In this document: one piece after another, positions 32,480-45,299 of the stretch
Layout: each line of letters opens with the position of its first letter
How positions within the stretch are numbered: position 1 is the first letter of the stretch
DNA from: Adineta vaga
Lineage: Eukaryota > Rotifera
Direction: 5' to 3'
Assembly (NCBI GenBank): GCA_021613535.1
Contig: CP075494.1
Location: 16,430,001-16,494,000, forward strand
Length of the DNA: 64,000 nucleotides
Position numbers and translations under genes: made by a program
The notes under the pieces: model-generated
The model's input: the letters and a program-made list of their open reading frames with translations, nothing else
Told to the model about the DNA's origin: nothing
Databases searched by the model: none

Positions 32480-35114
32480 TCAATGAATACTGAATAGTTG
32501 AACACGATGATTGTTTTTATCAGTGACATACATATTACCACTATTATCAAACGATAAACCCTTGGGTTCATTAAGTTGGTAAGCATTTTCTCCTTGTCCA
32601 TGTCCTCCTGCAATAAGCTCACCTTCATGTGCTCCTTTACGCCATCGTATCACTCGATGATTTTGAGAATCTGCAACATAGATGGTACCTTCTTTGTCGA
32701 CAATTATTCCACTAGGGTACCATAGATGTGCTAAATCCTCTCCAGCATGTTGACCTCCTGCTACAAGAGTTCCTTCTTTGGCATCTTTTGTCCATTTCAT
32801 AACTCGATGATTTTCATGATCTGATATGTAAATTGCTTGTTCAGAATCAACGAAAATATAGAGAGGAGTGTTAAACTGATCGTTAAGTTTACCTTGTCCG
32901 TTTCCACCTGCTATAATCATTCCTGATGTCATCTTTTCTCCTCTTTTATAATATCGTACTGCATGTTTCTCAATATCAGTAATATAGAGAGATCCTTCAT
33001 CATCTATTGTTAATCCCCAGCAAAGAATGTTGTCCACTATTGTTTCTGCAGAGTTGATCATATTGTTACAAGAAAGTCGAATTACTCGTCGTTTTCCATT
33101 ATCACTAATAATAAAACAATTCTGTTCTTTGTCGATAACTAAATCGCTTGGTTTAAATAATCCTTCCAATTCATTTCTATTTTCACCAATCACTATACGA
33201 CCTTGTACCTCATTCTGTTTCCATTCCATAATACGATCATTGCACCAATCAGCAATATATACTACTCCATCATCATTAACGATAAGTCCTTCTGGAAGAT
33301 ATAATTGATTCAATGCTTTACCTAGCCCATGCTTACCAGCAAAAGTAATTCCATTTCTAGCCCATCGAGCATCTGGATGAATCGTTGGAATTCCTATTAA
33401 AAAAGAAAATATACATACTAAACATGAAGTACATTTCAAATTATTTTATTTTATTATTAATAACATTATCCGAAAAATGCTTTAATCTATTGTTCTTTAC
33501 GTTCAGATATCCTCCTCTATCCTAGATGACTCTATGTCGAATATAAAGTAAGCTGAACATATCATAATAAGAACAGTAATAAAAATACTTTTCTATTTAT
33601 AGGCATTACATTATACGTACTTGATTTGATACTATAGGATGGTGTATTTGTTTGTTGAAACTCAAGTTCTTTTAGTTTCCATTGCACACTAGCATTATAA
33701 GCACAATTTTGACTTTCAATTATGGCAATATCTTCAAAAATCTTTAATCGTAATGCATTATTAGATTGAACTTCATCCAGAAAACGTAAATAGTATTTCT
33801 TAGCTAGATCATAATATCCCATCTGCCATAATAATTTTCCCAAGGTTTACAAAATTGTTACACCTTTTCCATTCTGTTTTTTCATATATTCAAGTACTTT
33901 TTGTACATCTAGATCATAATCATCACATAAACTCAATTCTATTATCCATTTAGATTCGACATCTAGATATACTTTAATCACACGAAAAATAGAACCAAAC
34001 ATAAATAATATTTCTTCTTCATCTGGATGTTTACTACGCTTACTAATATTAGCAAATGGTTTTGTATCTACCATGAAAGGATCAGCCTCAATCTCAAATA
34101 ATACAGAAACTGTATCATTAGATATTCCCAGAGCATTAGCAAGACCATTAGCCGTTAAACGATCCAAACTTGTTGACCAAAATGAATTGAGAGAAACGAG
34201 CTTGCCAATTCTATTTTTGAGAGCTTCTAATTCATTCTTTGATATACTTTGACCTCGATAAACTTTTACTGGATATTGCGATTGTAATTCATGTAACTGA
34301 TGATATATATCGAAAAGAAATGAACGCCATAGAAACATCATATGAATATCTCGTTGTCGTAATGCAGTATTTATAGTTTCATATACGAATGGTTCAGCAG
34401 TGTACCACTTTATTATTTTATCAGGTGAATAAGTATCATGAAAAGTGCGAAGACGCTTGATCATTATGGTGTTATTTTCGTACTTCTTTTCCAAGTAAGA
34501 CATTAACTCATATATATCTTTTTTATTTGGTTTCATCCGTTGAAGACAATCGATAAGTGTTTGAAGAAAAACAAATTCACCTGCAACTTCTAAAGTTGAA
34601 TCACCTGCACTTACAGTAAATAAATTCTTCGGTGATGAATCTTCTTCTTGTTTGTGAATTCTAATGTTGAGACAAATTATTGAAATAAAATAATTAATTT
34701 TAGTAGTCGATATTTTAACCTAAATTGAAAAAGTAATTATGAAAAAATATCTGTTTATTATTTTACTTTGCCACATTGATCAAACGAGTGTTCATTAGCT
34801 TTGCTATTTGTATTATAAATCCAAATGAATGAAACTTGTTGAAGATTAACAATCAGGGGTATCAATTCGTTGCCTAGATGAATATTAATCAACACTGCTA
34901 TTCGATTATCTGCTGATAAATTTTCAATGTATTGTTGACATGATGTTGTATCTTGAAATTTAGTGAATTGTGTGATAGTATTACGTAATTTATCTTCTAT
35001 TTTCTGATTATTTTCTGATTTATCATCATCAAGCCAGATCAGATGAAATGATTTAAGATATTTTGCATCTATATTTGAATTAGATTTATTTGTTGATAGG
35101 GAAGACGTAGCCAT
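32480..35114 (-). CDS. Arginine ADP-ribosyltransferase with TPR start, spliced to an NHL propeller; in-frame TAA
   Basis: Proposed exons are 35114-34767, 34719-33621 and 33393-32480, all in compatible phase. Residues 1-116 are a response-like start (FHLIWLDDD). An R-S-E class ADP-ribosyltransferase follows: Arg in VYRGQ (about 271), FWSTS (about 298) and the catalytic EEE of HPDEEEILF (350-352). All three catalytic elements are present, so NAD-dependent arginine modification is plausible. After GKGVTIL comes a TAA (33849-33847), yet the same frame continues at once into a TPR unit, LGKLLWQMGYYDLAKKYYL, as in rotifer ART-TPR proteins. That frame ends at a phase-1 donor (33620) which fits the phase-1 acceptor (33394) of a six-blade NHL exon (VADSQNHRVIRW, VTDKNNHRVQLF). 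The NHL part could instead be its own secreted gene starting MKCTSCLVCIFSFL at 33439. The single TAA may be real decay, readthrough or a sequence error. Confidence 0.7.
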
Positions 35115-36289
35115 GTTATTAGATGATCTGAAATATTAATACATTAGATACAGTAAATGAGTTAACTGATCGAATTAGACATCTTCAAATTATTAAATAA
35201 ACACTCGATTATCGTTTAATTTTTTATTTACATCAAGTCTGTCAGATTATCCGCACTTTTTTGAAAATTTTTTGAATTTTGAAGATTTCTTTGATTGTTT
35301 TCCGAAAATGTTTGAATTCTTGAGCATTTTTAAATCTCTTGTCATTTGAATTATTGTCATGTCGAAGTTACAACTTCAACAAAAGATCTAATTTCTGCGC
35401 GATATATATGAAGATTCTCTTTGATGAAATAGATTTCGCTGAAAAGGTATATCTCCGTCACCCTCATCTATCTTCAAGATACGATACTTGTGATAAAAAG
35501 AAGAAAAAAAACGTTTTTCTGTTACTTAGTTTTTGAAGGGTAAAAGAGATCCTTACGAAGTTGAGAAGAAATTAGTCACATAAATAGAGATCACATATTC
35601 TCAGTATGAACATAGTGTGACTGAAACTGCTGGGTGTGAATTATAAAAGTTTTCCACTCAAATAGTTTGGATAAAATATGATCTCTATAATTTTTGTCCT
35701 TATATTAATCTGTTATATGATTCAAGATCACTGTATGTTCATTCTCTTGATATTTTAAGACATTTCCAATTGATGATTAAAAGAAAAATTCACATTAGTC
35801 CTGATTACTAAGCTTAAAAAAAAAGAAAATTCCAACATTACCACGTGATTCAATGTTGTAAGATAGTAATATTTATTTGCGTCCCATAAAATATTCTCTT
35901 TGGTTTTATTTAATACAAGATAAAGTTCTTTCTCTGAAAGAATGAAAGAGGATAGGTACGTTTTAATAATAACAGGTAGTTGTTGTAAATAGCGCAGTAT
36001 TTTTCAAAAAAGAAAGAATGAAAATGTCAACAAATATTTTGAGTTAAGTTGGAAAAAAAAGCTTTATATAATAGTTCTTATTAATCACTTTATTGATCAT
36101 ACCAATATCAAATAAGATTGTTAATAATGTGCTGTTTACTCTAATTCACCTTTTTCAGTCCAACACTTCATCTACTTCATGCACTCATGGTAAAAAGTTC
36201 TCTATATTTCAACTTTTGTGTTCATATTTTAACTTTAGGTATTTTTTAAATAGATTAGAAAATTCTTTCTAGATCATTAAAAAGACTAA
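35115..36289. other. Intergenic between divergent genes
   Basis: The 1.2-kb stretch separates the divergently transcribed ADP-ribosyltransferase and ankyrin genes, so it should hold both promoters. No coding frame or repeat was recognised. Confidence 0.5.
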
Positions 36290-39200
36290 ATGAACAGTTT
36301 AACAAGAGAACTAAGGACAGTCGTTACGAGACGAGCTGGAGAGCAAAATTCATCTCTCGAAGCACAACAGTTGATCGATGCAGGAGCTGATATAACAGTT
36401 CAAACAAAAGATGGATCGATGATTCATATTGTAATGAATGAAGAACGACAATTACGTCAGATACCAACTTTGTCGTGGAAAGCTGACAACTGTTTACTTT
36501 TAATTGGAGTTTTACAGAAACAAGCTTCTCGTTTACTTGCTGCACGAGTTCTTTCATCGAATGGTAATAATATCAATGAAATACGTCGATTAATTGAATT
36601 AGGAGCAAATACTTATCAATCAGATACATTTGGAGCTTTAGGTTTATTAGGTGATCTTCTTAAACAAGAACGAATACCAATCCTACTTGAAGTTATACAA
36701 ATATTGATCACAGGTGATCAACGTACATATGCTGGTTTAACTACTGAAAATGATTCTGGAGAAACATGTATATCAATTGCAAAAAGTAATCAAAAATGTA
36801 GTAAAGAAGTGATTGATTATTTACAATTCGAGTTCGATAAAATTCTTAATAAAGTACCTTCCTCTCAATCACCAATTAATATCAACGATGTAATGAATTG
36901 GATTCGACGAGGTGCAAATACAGAAATGACAGATGAGAAGGGTAATACAGTGCTTTCCAATGCTGTACTTACTAACAATCTGGATTTGGTTCGTATGTTG
37001 GTTTCTTGTGGTTGTAGTATATCTCATGTAAATGCTGAAAGACTTACACCATTAGATATAGCAGAAAAAGCGATACCTAAAAATCAATTACTTATCGCTG
37101 CTTTACAAATACAAAGTGTCAACATAGAATTACGAAAACTTATTGAAACGAAGAAATCACATCTGACTATTGCCAAGGTCAGTACACTGTTAAGCAATGG
37201 TGCTAATATCAATGCTTCGATAACCAACCATGGTTCTTTACTACATTTATTGATTGCCAACGAAGGTACACCAGAAATAATAACTGCTTTTGTGAATGAA
37301 TTCGATGCTGATATTAATATTATGGACACGAGAGGATATCGCCCTATTGAAATATGTGTTCTCATTGGAGAAAAACCGTTTGTTGTATTGAATACATTTC
37401 TCAAATTGTCGAAAGTAACGACTTCAATGTTTTTTAATTCAAAATTAAATAGAACATTACTACAGTTCGCAAATGAACATAAACGTACAGATGCAGCTAA
37501 TTTAATTCAAGAAATATTGAATGAACGCCTATGGATATATGTAATTGACAATGGTATGAAAGATATACTCAATGAAAATGTCATCATTGAAATCAAACAA
37601 CTTATAAATTATGGTGCACAAATTAATCATAAACATACAGATGAGAATTATCAAGAATGGACTGTTTTACATTGGGCTTGTCAAAAAACAAATAAAACTT
37701 TTGTTCAATTTCTTATTGAACAAATCAAAGCTAATTATTTGATACAAAATGGAAATGGTAATTATCCCATTGCTATTTCTAGTGAATATGGCAATTTGTC
37801 AATTGTTCAATATCTACGAGAATTACCTGAATCAAATTTGAATGTAACAAATAAAGATAATGAAACACCACTTCATTTAGCAACTAAAAATCATCATCTA
37901 TTAGTTGTTCGTTTTCTGATCCGATGGGGTGCTGATCCACAAGCTCAAGATTTAAGAAAAAGAACTGCACTCGATATTGCAAAGATCAATGTAACCAACA
38001 ATAAATTAGATGAATTAAATGCGAAGAAATTGTTAAGTTTTCTTGAACAACTTATTTGTCCTTCAATAAACAATTCAAAAACTAAATCAGAAACATCATC
38101 AAAAAAAGCCAATATTGATCAAGATACATGTGAATTAGTAAAGGCTATTCCGATAAAATCAATTCAAATTGGAGATACTGATCCAGAAAAAAGAGGTTCG
38201 AAAAGTTTAGGAATTCTTATGGGTACACCAAATGATAATCTACATGACGCTGTAAAAAGAGGTTCCGCACCTGAAGCGAACCAAGCTATTGGTCAAGGTG
38301 CAGATATTTGTTATCGAAAAAATGGTTTTACACCGTATCAAGTCGCATTACAAACAGCACATGAATGTTACACTAAACTACAATCATCAAATGTTACACT
38401 TATTGATCGTCAAAAGATTCAGGAAAAAATGCAATGGTGTCAACAAATAGCCAATACTATTTCGCAGATTGCTCTTACTAAAATGATTAAAGCAATTGAA
38501 CAATCTAATACTGGTCATGTAGTCGCATATCATATAGGTGGATCACCACTTACCCGTGAGTTACTTTATTGTACATGTTCATCATCTGACAATGTCGAAA
38601 TTGTTCATTATCTCACTGAACATAGTAAAGATGTTTTTCAATCACTTTACGATTATAATCGACCAGAATCTCCATATAAAACAGCAAAGAAAAACAAATT
38701 TTATCATGTAGCATCATATATCAAATATTTACTCTCTATTGCATGTACAAAAGCAATAAAAGAAAATAATTTATCATATGTAAAACAGCTTGTTCTTAGT
38801 GGAGCTAGTGTTGATACACAAGATACAAATAATCTTCAAGTTGCTTTGAAACATGAAAATATCAAATTAATTAGTTTTCTTTGTGATTATGGTGTTAAAA
38901 TGCCAAAAGAATGGTTAGAAACTCCAAATATTACTTTACCAATTGATATTACTCCAACAATGTCATCTGATATTATTGTTTGTATAAATCGATGTTTAAT
39001 TAATCGTCGACTTCGTTTTGCAGCAGCCGATGGAAATTTAATTGATGTTATTCGATGTCAACGTCTTGGATCAAATATTAATTCAATGAATTGTTATGGA
39101 TCAACAGCTGTACTGTGTTCTATTCAACATGGAAATTATTTTCCTATTATTTATTCATTAATTTCATGTGGAGCTTCAATGTTACATTATAATGAAGACG

Positions 39201-42200
39201 AACCAATGTCATTAATTGATATAGCTAAAAAGAAACAATATGATATGATTGCAGATTATTTAATGAGAGAATTAAATACTCAGTTTATCATATCAATTAT
39301 AAATGATGATCGAAAAAGTGCGGAAAAATTTCAAGAATTTGGCGTAGATTTTAATTATCAAGATGAACAAAAACGAACAGCATTACATTATGCTGTAAAA
39401 TATCATGGTATTGATCTTGTAAAATGGTTATGTGATCGAAGAAGTTTACCTATATCAGCTGATGTCAATGGGGATTATCCAATTATTTTAGCAACACAAA
39501 AAGGTTCGTTTTTTTTTATTTATTTGAAGTTTTCAATTAATGATCCTTGTTTTATTTCTAAAGGTGATTATCCTGTTGTAGAATTCTTCATTCTCAAATA
39601 TCCGGCTACAAGAACGCAAACTAATCAAGCTGGTCTTACAGCTTTACAAATAGCACAACAACATAGGTATGGACGAATTGTACAACTTATCGAAACTGGT
39701 AAACCGGTGATTTCATCTGATGATGATAAAAAACCACAAGGTCCAAAATATACACTTTCACGACTTCGACAAGCTGTTCGAACAAGTCAAATTGATATTA
39801 TTCGAGAATTTCGTGAAGAAACTTATGACTCATTAGATGAAAAACGACGAATATGTTATGAAATTGTACAATTAGCTGAAAATTGTAAACAATTTCAAAT
39901 TTTAGATATTCTTAAACCATATTTTGAGAATGATCTTAAACAAAATCTCTCATCAAATGTTGCTATTGGTGATGTAGTTACATTAAATAAAACATATAAA
40001 CCAATTCTTTTAGGATTTTTAACTGGATTAGGTAATGTTATTACTGATTGTCATATTTCACTTGATCCAAATGATCCAAAAACTTATGAAAATCTTTTCT
40101 CTAGTCTTGGATCAAAATTAGTTGCACGATTGAAACAATTAAAAAAAGTTGAAAATGAACAAGATATAAAGAAAGTTTATCAACAAGATTCAAAGCATAT
40201 GAAAGAAAAATTAAATAAAATAAGAGAAGAACTTGAAAAATTAGAAGAAACAAAAAAAGAAACAATATTTCGTATATAAGAACATAATGATCAAATTTCA
40301 AAAGAAAAAGATTTATCTGCATTACAAAGAAAATCTTTATTTGAAAAAAAAGAAGAATTTGAAAAACAATTAATTGCATATGAATGTTCAATTTCTCTTT
40401 ATCAACGTGAGCAAGAATCGATCTTAAATCGACAAAATAAACTTGAATTTATGAAAAATGATTTTAGTTCATATTTATTTTATCAAACTATTGAAAATCG
40501 TTTAGAATCTTTATTTCAGAATGTTCTTGCTGCACAATCAGGTCAATCACAAATAACCAAGAATTCAACAACAACAACAACAACAACAGCATCTATTAAA
40601 ACAGTATCATCATCATCAGCACTTCTAGCATTTTGTAAGTACAATGTTTATTATCTTTAAATATAGAATTTAATATTTTGTGAAACACGATCTGAAAGAG
40701 AGTGTTGAAGTGTTTATGGGCAGAAATTTGCACTCATCCCCCTCCCCCACAGACCTGACCGACAAAATTTGTCAAAACCAATGCATTTACCCATCACAGA
40801 CGTAACCGACAGAGGGATTTCGGCATCACAGACGTGACAGACAGGGGGAAACTAATACCACAGACGTGACCGCTGAACTGACTGCCCCGTCAATACCTCA
40901 TAGTGAAACTAACGAAGACCATATTTGTCTATTATATTCAGACTGACGATCACGAATGTATTGAAATATTCTTTATTAATAAAAGATGAGGTGAGTTAAA
41001 AAGAAAAGTGTTGAATCTGGAAATATTTCTGTGTGAGAGAAAACGTTCATTAGAGCTCACTATTATTGAAATTGCAAATGATAATGTGAGAGAGCTTCAT
41101 CGTGTTTCACATTTTTAATCTCGTAAGGGATTACGCTGAAAGCTTTTTCCATTGGAATGAATTTAATTGAGAAAATAAAAGAGTTATTTACTATATTGAT
41201 AAGATTAATTATAGTTCTACGATAGAATTGTGTATAACTAATATGTTTCTTTATATATCTAGCTGATGTGATTTTAAGTGCAGTGAAAGAAACATTTAAT
41301 AAAATATTATCAAAATTAAATCAAAAAGAACAAAAACAAGAATATGATAATATTTCTACGATTGGAACTATTGCAGAAATTAATCGAATCGCATCAGATA
41401 CAGCTGGACTTATGACATTATATTATAAAGAACAAATACAATCTATTGATACAAGTTGTAAAATAACCGGAACTAATCCTTATAATGATCAATTTAATTG
41501 GATAAAAGATATTTTTATAAATATTCCAGATGAAACAACAGAAGATATTCCTATTGTTTTTATTGCTGATTATATAACAGCATGGATTATTCATGTTCTC
41601 AAAGCTAATAGAAAAGAAATCAAATTAGACAAACCATTAGCACAACAACTGTGGTATTTAATTGCCAAAACTAATCCTATTGAACAAGAAACGTTAAATA
41701 AAATATCTGACGTCGTCAGTATAAAAGCAGGACAACAAATAATTCCTTTAAAAAGGAAAAAGAAGAATATAAACAATGAAGAAAATACAATGTATGTGCA
41801 ATTACAATATCTCATTGGTTGTGTATCAATTGTAGGTCTTAAAGGAGAAATCTATCAATATTCAATCTCTCCTGAACAATTAACTAAAGAAGATTTTAAT
41901 GATATTGATATTTTTGGTTATGTTTATATTTCATTATTTTCTTCCGATGAAAATATACTTCAATCTATTGTTTCAGAAAGAAAAATGAAATTAGCCATGA
42001 GAAATGATCAAAACGATATTGTTACAAAACTTAATGAAATGAAACAACTTGCAACAGTATTCAATCTCGAGGAAATGGAACAAGCAAGTCAATCCTATAT
42101 TACAAAAGATACAATTAAACAGATAGCAGAAGTTTTGCGTGATCAAAAGACATTTGTCAATGCATCAGATGTAAAAGATGAATTAGTTAAAGCTCGAAAA

Positions 42201-43079
42201 GTAATTAGTTTTAATGTTGATGCTTTAAAAGAAGATATTGAAAAGAAAGTTGAATTCTATCAAACATCAATTAATGCTGCACACGAACAAATTCAACAAG
42301 AATCGATGAAAAATCGAAAAACTATGGAAAAAGATAATGAAGAACGATATAATCAATCAATAAACAAATTATATCAACAATTGAAAGAAATAAAAATCAA
42401 TTTGGATGAAATGATTAATCAACGTATGAATACCATTGAAGCCGAAATGCGAACTAGAACAGAAGAAATATTAACTATTTCAAAAGCAGCCAAAGAGCAT
42501 TCTAATGACGCACTTATTCAAGCCAAACAAGCTGCTCGAGATAGTGAAAAATCTGCAAAATCAAGCGAAGAAAATACGAAATATTCTCAGCAACTGGTAC
42601 AGTCGACAGAACAACGTCGGCAAGAATTGCAATCAGTTAGTAATCACTGTGAACAAAGAATCGAAAGAACAACTGCAGAACTGAAGCATTCATTTGAACA
42701 AAATGTCTTAGAAATTCGTGCTCGATTTGAAAAAGAACTTGATCATGCTAAACGAGTAACGATGGAAATGGCTACAAATGCTAAAGAATCCTCAAAAGCT
42801 GCTCAAGAGACAATGTCAAGTGCTCGAGATCTTACGAAAAGAACGAACGAGCAACTTCAAATTCAGAAAGCAGAATCAAAGAAAATGTTGTCAGAAGCGC
42901 ACGAGGCACAGCGATACAGTGAACGATCAGCAGACTTTTCTAAAGAGGCTGAAAAACATACGAGACGAGCAGTAGAAACAAACACAACAGAACTCAACAA
43001 ATTAACTGAAATGTTTAAAAAAATGCAGGAAACAATACAAAGACTAGAGAAATTGGAGAAAAAACTCGAATCTAAATAA
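36290..43079 (+). CDS. Large ankyrin-repeat/coiled-coil protein with an in-frame TAA
   Basis: Proposed exons are 36290-39503, 39564-40634 and 41263-43079. The first 1100 residues hold many ankyrin repeats, some diverged (for example DNETPLHLATKNHHLLVVRFLI, EQKRTALHYAVKYHGIDLVKWL), followed by a charged coiled coil (about residues 1250-1310). A TAA at 40277-40279 then interrupts the frame. The same frame stays open afterwards (KEKDLSALQRKSLFEKKEEF) to a phase-1 donor at 40635 that fits the acceptor before 41263. The last exon encodes a globular segment and a long C-terminal coiled coil rich in Lys, Glu and Gln. The 60-nt intron at 39504-39563 is a multiple of three without a stop; I call it an intron because GT-AG removal restores an ankyrin repeat (ATQK then GDYPVVEF). 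Probably a cytoplasmic scaffold. Function unknown. It may instead be two genes split at the TAA. Confidence 0.75.
40635..41262 (+). other. Intron of the ankyrin gene with degenerate tandem motif
   Basis: A 628-nt intron with GTAAGT donor. Between 40748 and 40873 the motif CACAGACGTGACCGAC recurs four times with small changes, at about 45, 32 and 32 bp spacing, in a locally GC-rich context. It looks like an old short tandem repeat; no function is evident. Confidence 0.6.
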
Positions 43080-43197
43080 TAAAAACGTTTTATCATTGAA
43101 AGACAGATCGATCTATTTTTTGTCTTGAAGAAAACACTGTTCAAATTGATTTATCTATCGATTGATTTTTTGTTGAAACATAAATTAATAATAAAAT

Positions 43198-43249
43198 CTT
43201 AAGGGTGCGGGTGTAGGTTAGGGAATATAGTCTAACCCACACCCTTTAA
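43198..43249. repeat. Telomere-like hairpin H11
   Basis: Left arm CTTAAGGGTGCGGGTGTAGG, loop GGGAATATAGTC, right arm TAACCCACACCCTTTAA. It lies 120 bp after the ankyrin gene and 85 bp before the Tc1 element. Confidence 0.85.
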
Positions 43250-43333
43250 TCGCCGACCTTTCGACTCTATGATGGATATCAAAGTAATACTTGACATAAA
43301 TTTTCTTTTCGTAAAGAATACACCATTCAATTA

Positions 43334-44930
43334 CAGTGGTGGCAAAAAGTTTCGTGACACTTGTAAATTACCTCCTAAAATTTTATATTGAATTGAATTG
43401 GAACTCTATTCATATGTCTGGTATAATTACTAGTAGACCTTTCATAATTTATTCAGAAATCAAAAAACAAATCATTTCATCATAAAAAAAAATCAACAGG
43501 AAATACCTTCAGCGGCAAAAAGTTTCGTGACAAAAACTATTAATGTATAAAAACAAATCAAAATGATTTTCGAAATCTTATAATTCAATAATCTATGCAT
43601 TTGCCACGTGCTTTGATACAATTATGTATCCGCTGTGGCATTGAAAATACAAGTTTTTCACACAACTCTGGTGTTATATTCAACCATTCGGCAGATAAAC
43701 CATTGATTAATTCTTTAATCGAAGACATTCGTCTGGATTTTAATTTATTATCGATAATCGACCATAATTGTTCGATGGGGTTAAGGTCAGGTGATTTCGC
43801 TGGCCATTGAAGTACTTTAACATTTAATTCTTGTAATTTTTCTTGAGTTTTATTTGAAGTATGATAACGGGCATTATCATGTTGGAACATAAAATCATTT
43901 TCGAAACCATACATTTGGACAGTTGGAACTAAATAATTGTCTAGGATGTTGCAATAGACGTCACTATTCGTATTTTCAGAATAAATCCTGAAACAACCTG
44001 CTCCTTTCCATGTAATAACACCCCAAAAGCCAGCACGACCTCCACCACCAGTAGCAGCAACAGCCATACAACCTTCTCGCCATTTTTCATCTTTTGTACG
44101 CCATATTTTTGTTTCACTTTTACGTTTAATAACATAAAAAGTCGACTCGTCACTGAATAAAACCTTCTTCCAATCATCAACAGTCCAATTCGAATGTTCT
44201 AAACACCATTGTAATCGAGCATTTCGATGTTGTTTATTGAGATATGGTTTTTCAACTTTAACTTTAAATTCATATCCGAATTTTTGTAAATAATTTATAA
44301 CTGTTCTTCTACAGACTGGTTTTTCTAATGATTCATTCAATTTAAGCATCAATTCCCTTGATGAACTTCGATTAGCATCATCTTGAACCAAATGTTTTAA
44401 CATACGAATATCACGATCATTGAGTTTTTTCGGTCTACCCGACCGAGAACGATCTTGAAAACCGCCTGTTTCATCAAATCGTTCCAAAGAACGTTGTACT
44501 GAAGCCCGAGAAACACCAATATCTATAGCAATGGCGCGATATGACATACCAGCATTTCTCAACGCAATGCATTGAGCCCGTTGATATTCACGAATATGTG
44601 ACTGTGTCATATTATTTTGTCAAAGAAAAATTCCCACTTAATTATTGGTACATAGTCTTTTTCTATCGATTGGTAGATGTCGCACTTCAGTTGGATTGGT
44701 TATTGACCAATAGTCTTATAAATAATGATAGTGTCACGAAACTTTTTGCCGCTGAAGGTATTTCCTGTTGATTTTTTTTTATGATGAAATCATTTGTTTT
44801 TTGATTTCTGAATAAATTATGAAAGGTCTACTAGTAATTATACCAGACATATGAATAGAGTTCCAATTCAATTCAATATAAAATTTTAGGAGGTAATTTA
44901 CAAGTGTCACGAAACTTTTTGCCACCACTG
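43334..44930. mobile_element. Complete Tc1/mariner element with 199-bp IR/DR ends
   Basis: The 1597-bp element is flanked by TA on both sides (43332-43333 and 44931-44932), the expected target-site duplication. Terminal inverted repeats span 43334-43532 and 44732-44930; by eye they differ at only one base or so. Each repeat carries the motif GGCAAAAAGTTTCGTGAC twice in the same orientation, at its outer and inner ends (43341 and 43514 on the left). This is the IR/DR arrangement known from Sleeping Beauty-type elements. An intact transposase frame lies inside. The near-identity of the ends and intact frame suggest recent activity. Confidence 0.95.
43585..44610 (-). CDS. Tc1-family transposase (DD34E)
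   Basis: The 341-aa transposase is uninterrupted. An N-terminal paired-like helix-turn-helix (MSYRAIAIDIGVSRASVQRSL) is followed by the GRPKK linker between the two DNA-binding subdomains and a second HTH. The catalytic DDE domain shows LFSDESTF (first Asp), FQHDNARYHT (second Asp) and SPDLNPIEQLW (Glu), with 34 residues between the second Asp and the Glu, so DD34E. A glycine-rich box (ATGGGGRAGFWGV) is also typical. The protein cuts and pastes the element at TA sites in the nucleus. It reads towards the left terminal repeat; the promoter should lie between the right repeat and 44610. Confidence 0.95.
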   Translation of the reverse strand: MTQSHIREYQRAQCIALRNAGMSYRAIAIDIGVSRASVQRSLERFDETGGFQDRSRSGRPKKLNDRDIRMLKHLVQDDANRSSSRELMLKLNESLEKPVCRRTVINYLQKFGYEFKVKVEKPYLNKQHRNARLQWCLEHSNWTVDDWKKVLFSDESTFYVIKRKSETKIWRTKDEKWREGCMAVAATGGGGRAGFWGVITWKGAGCFRIYSENTNSDVYCNILDNYLVPTVQMYGFENDFMFQHDNARYHTSNKTQEKLQELNVKVLQWPAKSPDLNPIEQLWSIIDNKLKSRRMSSIKELINGLSAEWLNITPELCEKLVFSMPQRIHNCIKARGKCIDY

Positions 44931-44932
44931 TA

Positions 44933-45299
44933 GATATTTGAAATAAAAGGAAGAACTTTTGCTTTTATTGCATCAGTTTTTTTGTGATGCGTCGTGAAAA
45001 ACAAGGTAAGATATGTTTATAATTATATTATCGAAAATGATGTCATACGTGAATTGTACTATTGATGAAAAATTACACTATACACATTGAAAGCATATAT
45101 AAGAAAGATATAAAGATGATTTTTTAGTGTACTGAAAAAACATGAGTAAACTATTATAATCGGTCAGTGTGTCCGTCTCTCCCTTTACACGACAACTCTT
45201 CACCACTACGTTCAATTGAACTGAAACTCTGTGCACATAATTGTCATTATAAGCCAGACCATCCCTAGCGATAGGAAGATGCAGAGATTTTTTTATCAA
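44933..45299. other. Intergenic, nothing recognised
   Basis: Sequence right of the Tc1 element. The minus-strand frame at 45078-45299 has no domain. Confidence 0.4.

Noticed and set aside
34651-34662. Acceptor ACATTAG as the start of the transferase exon
   Set aside because: Phase does not match the donor at 34766; the acceptor CAATTTAG just upstream (34721-34720) gives a 47-nt intron and an open, in-phase exon.
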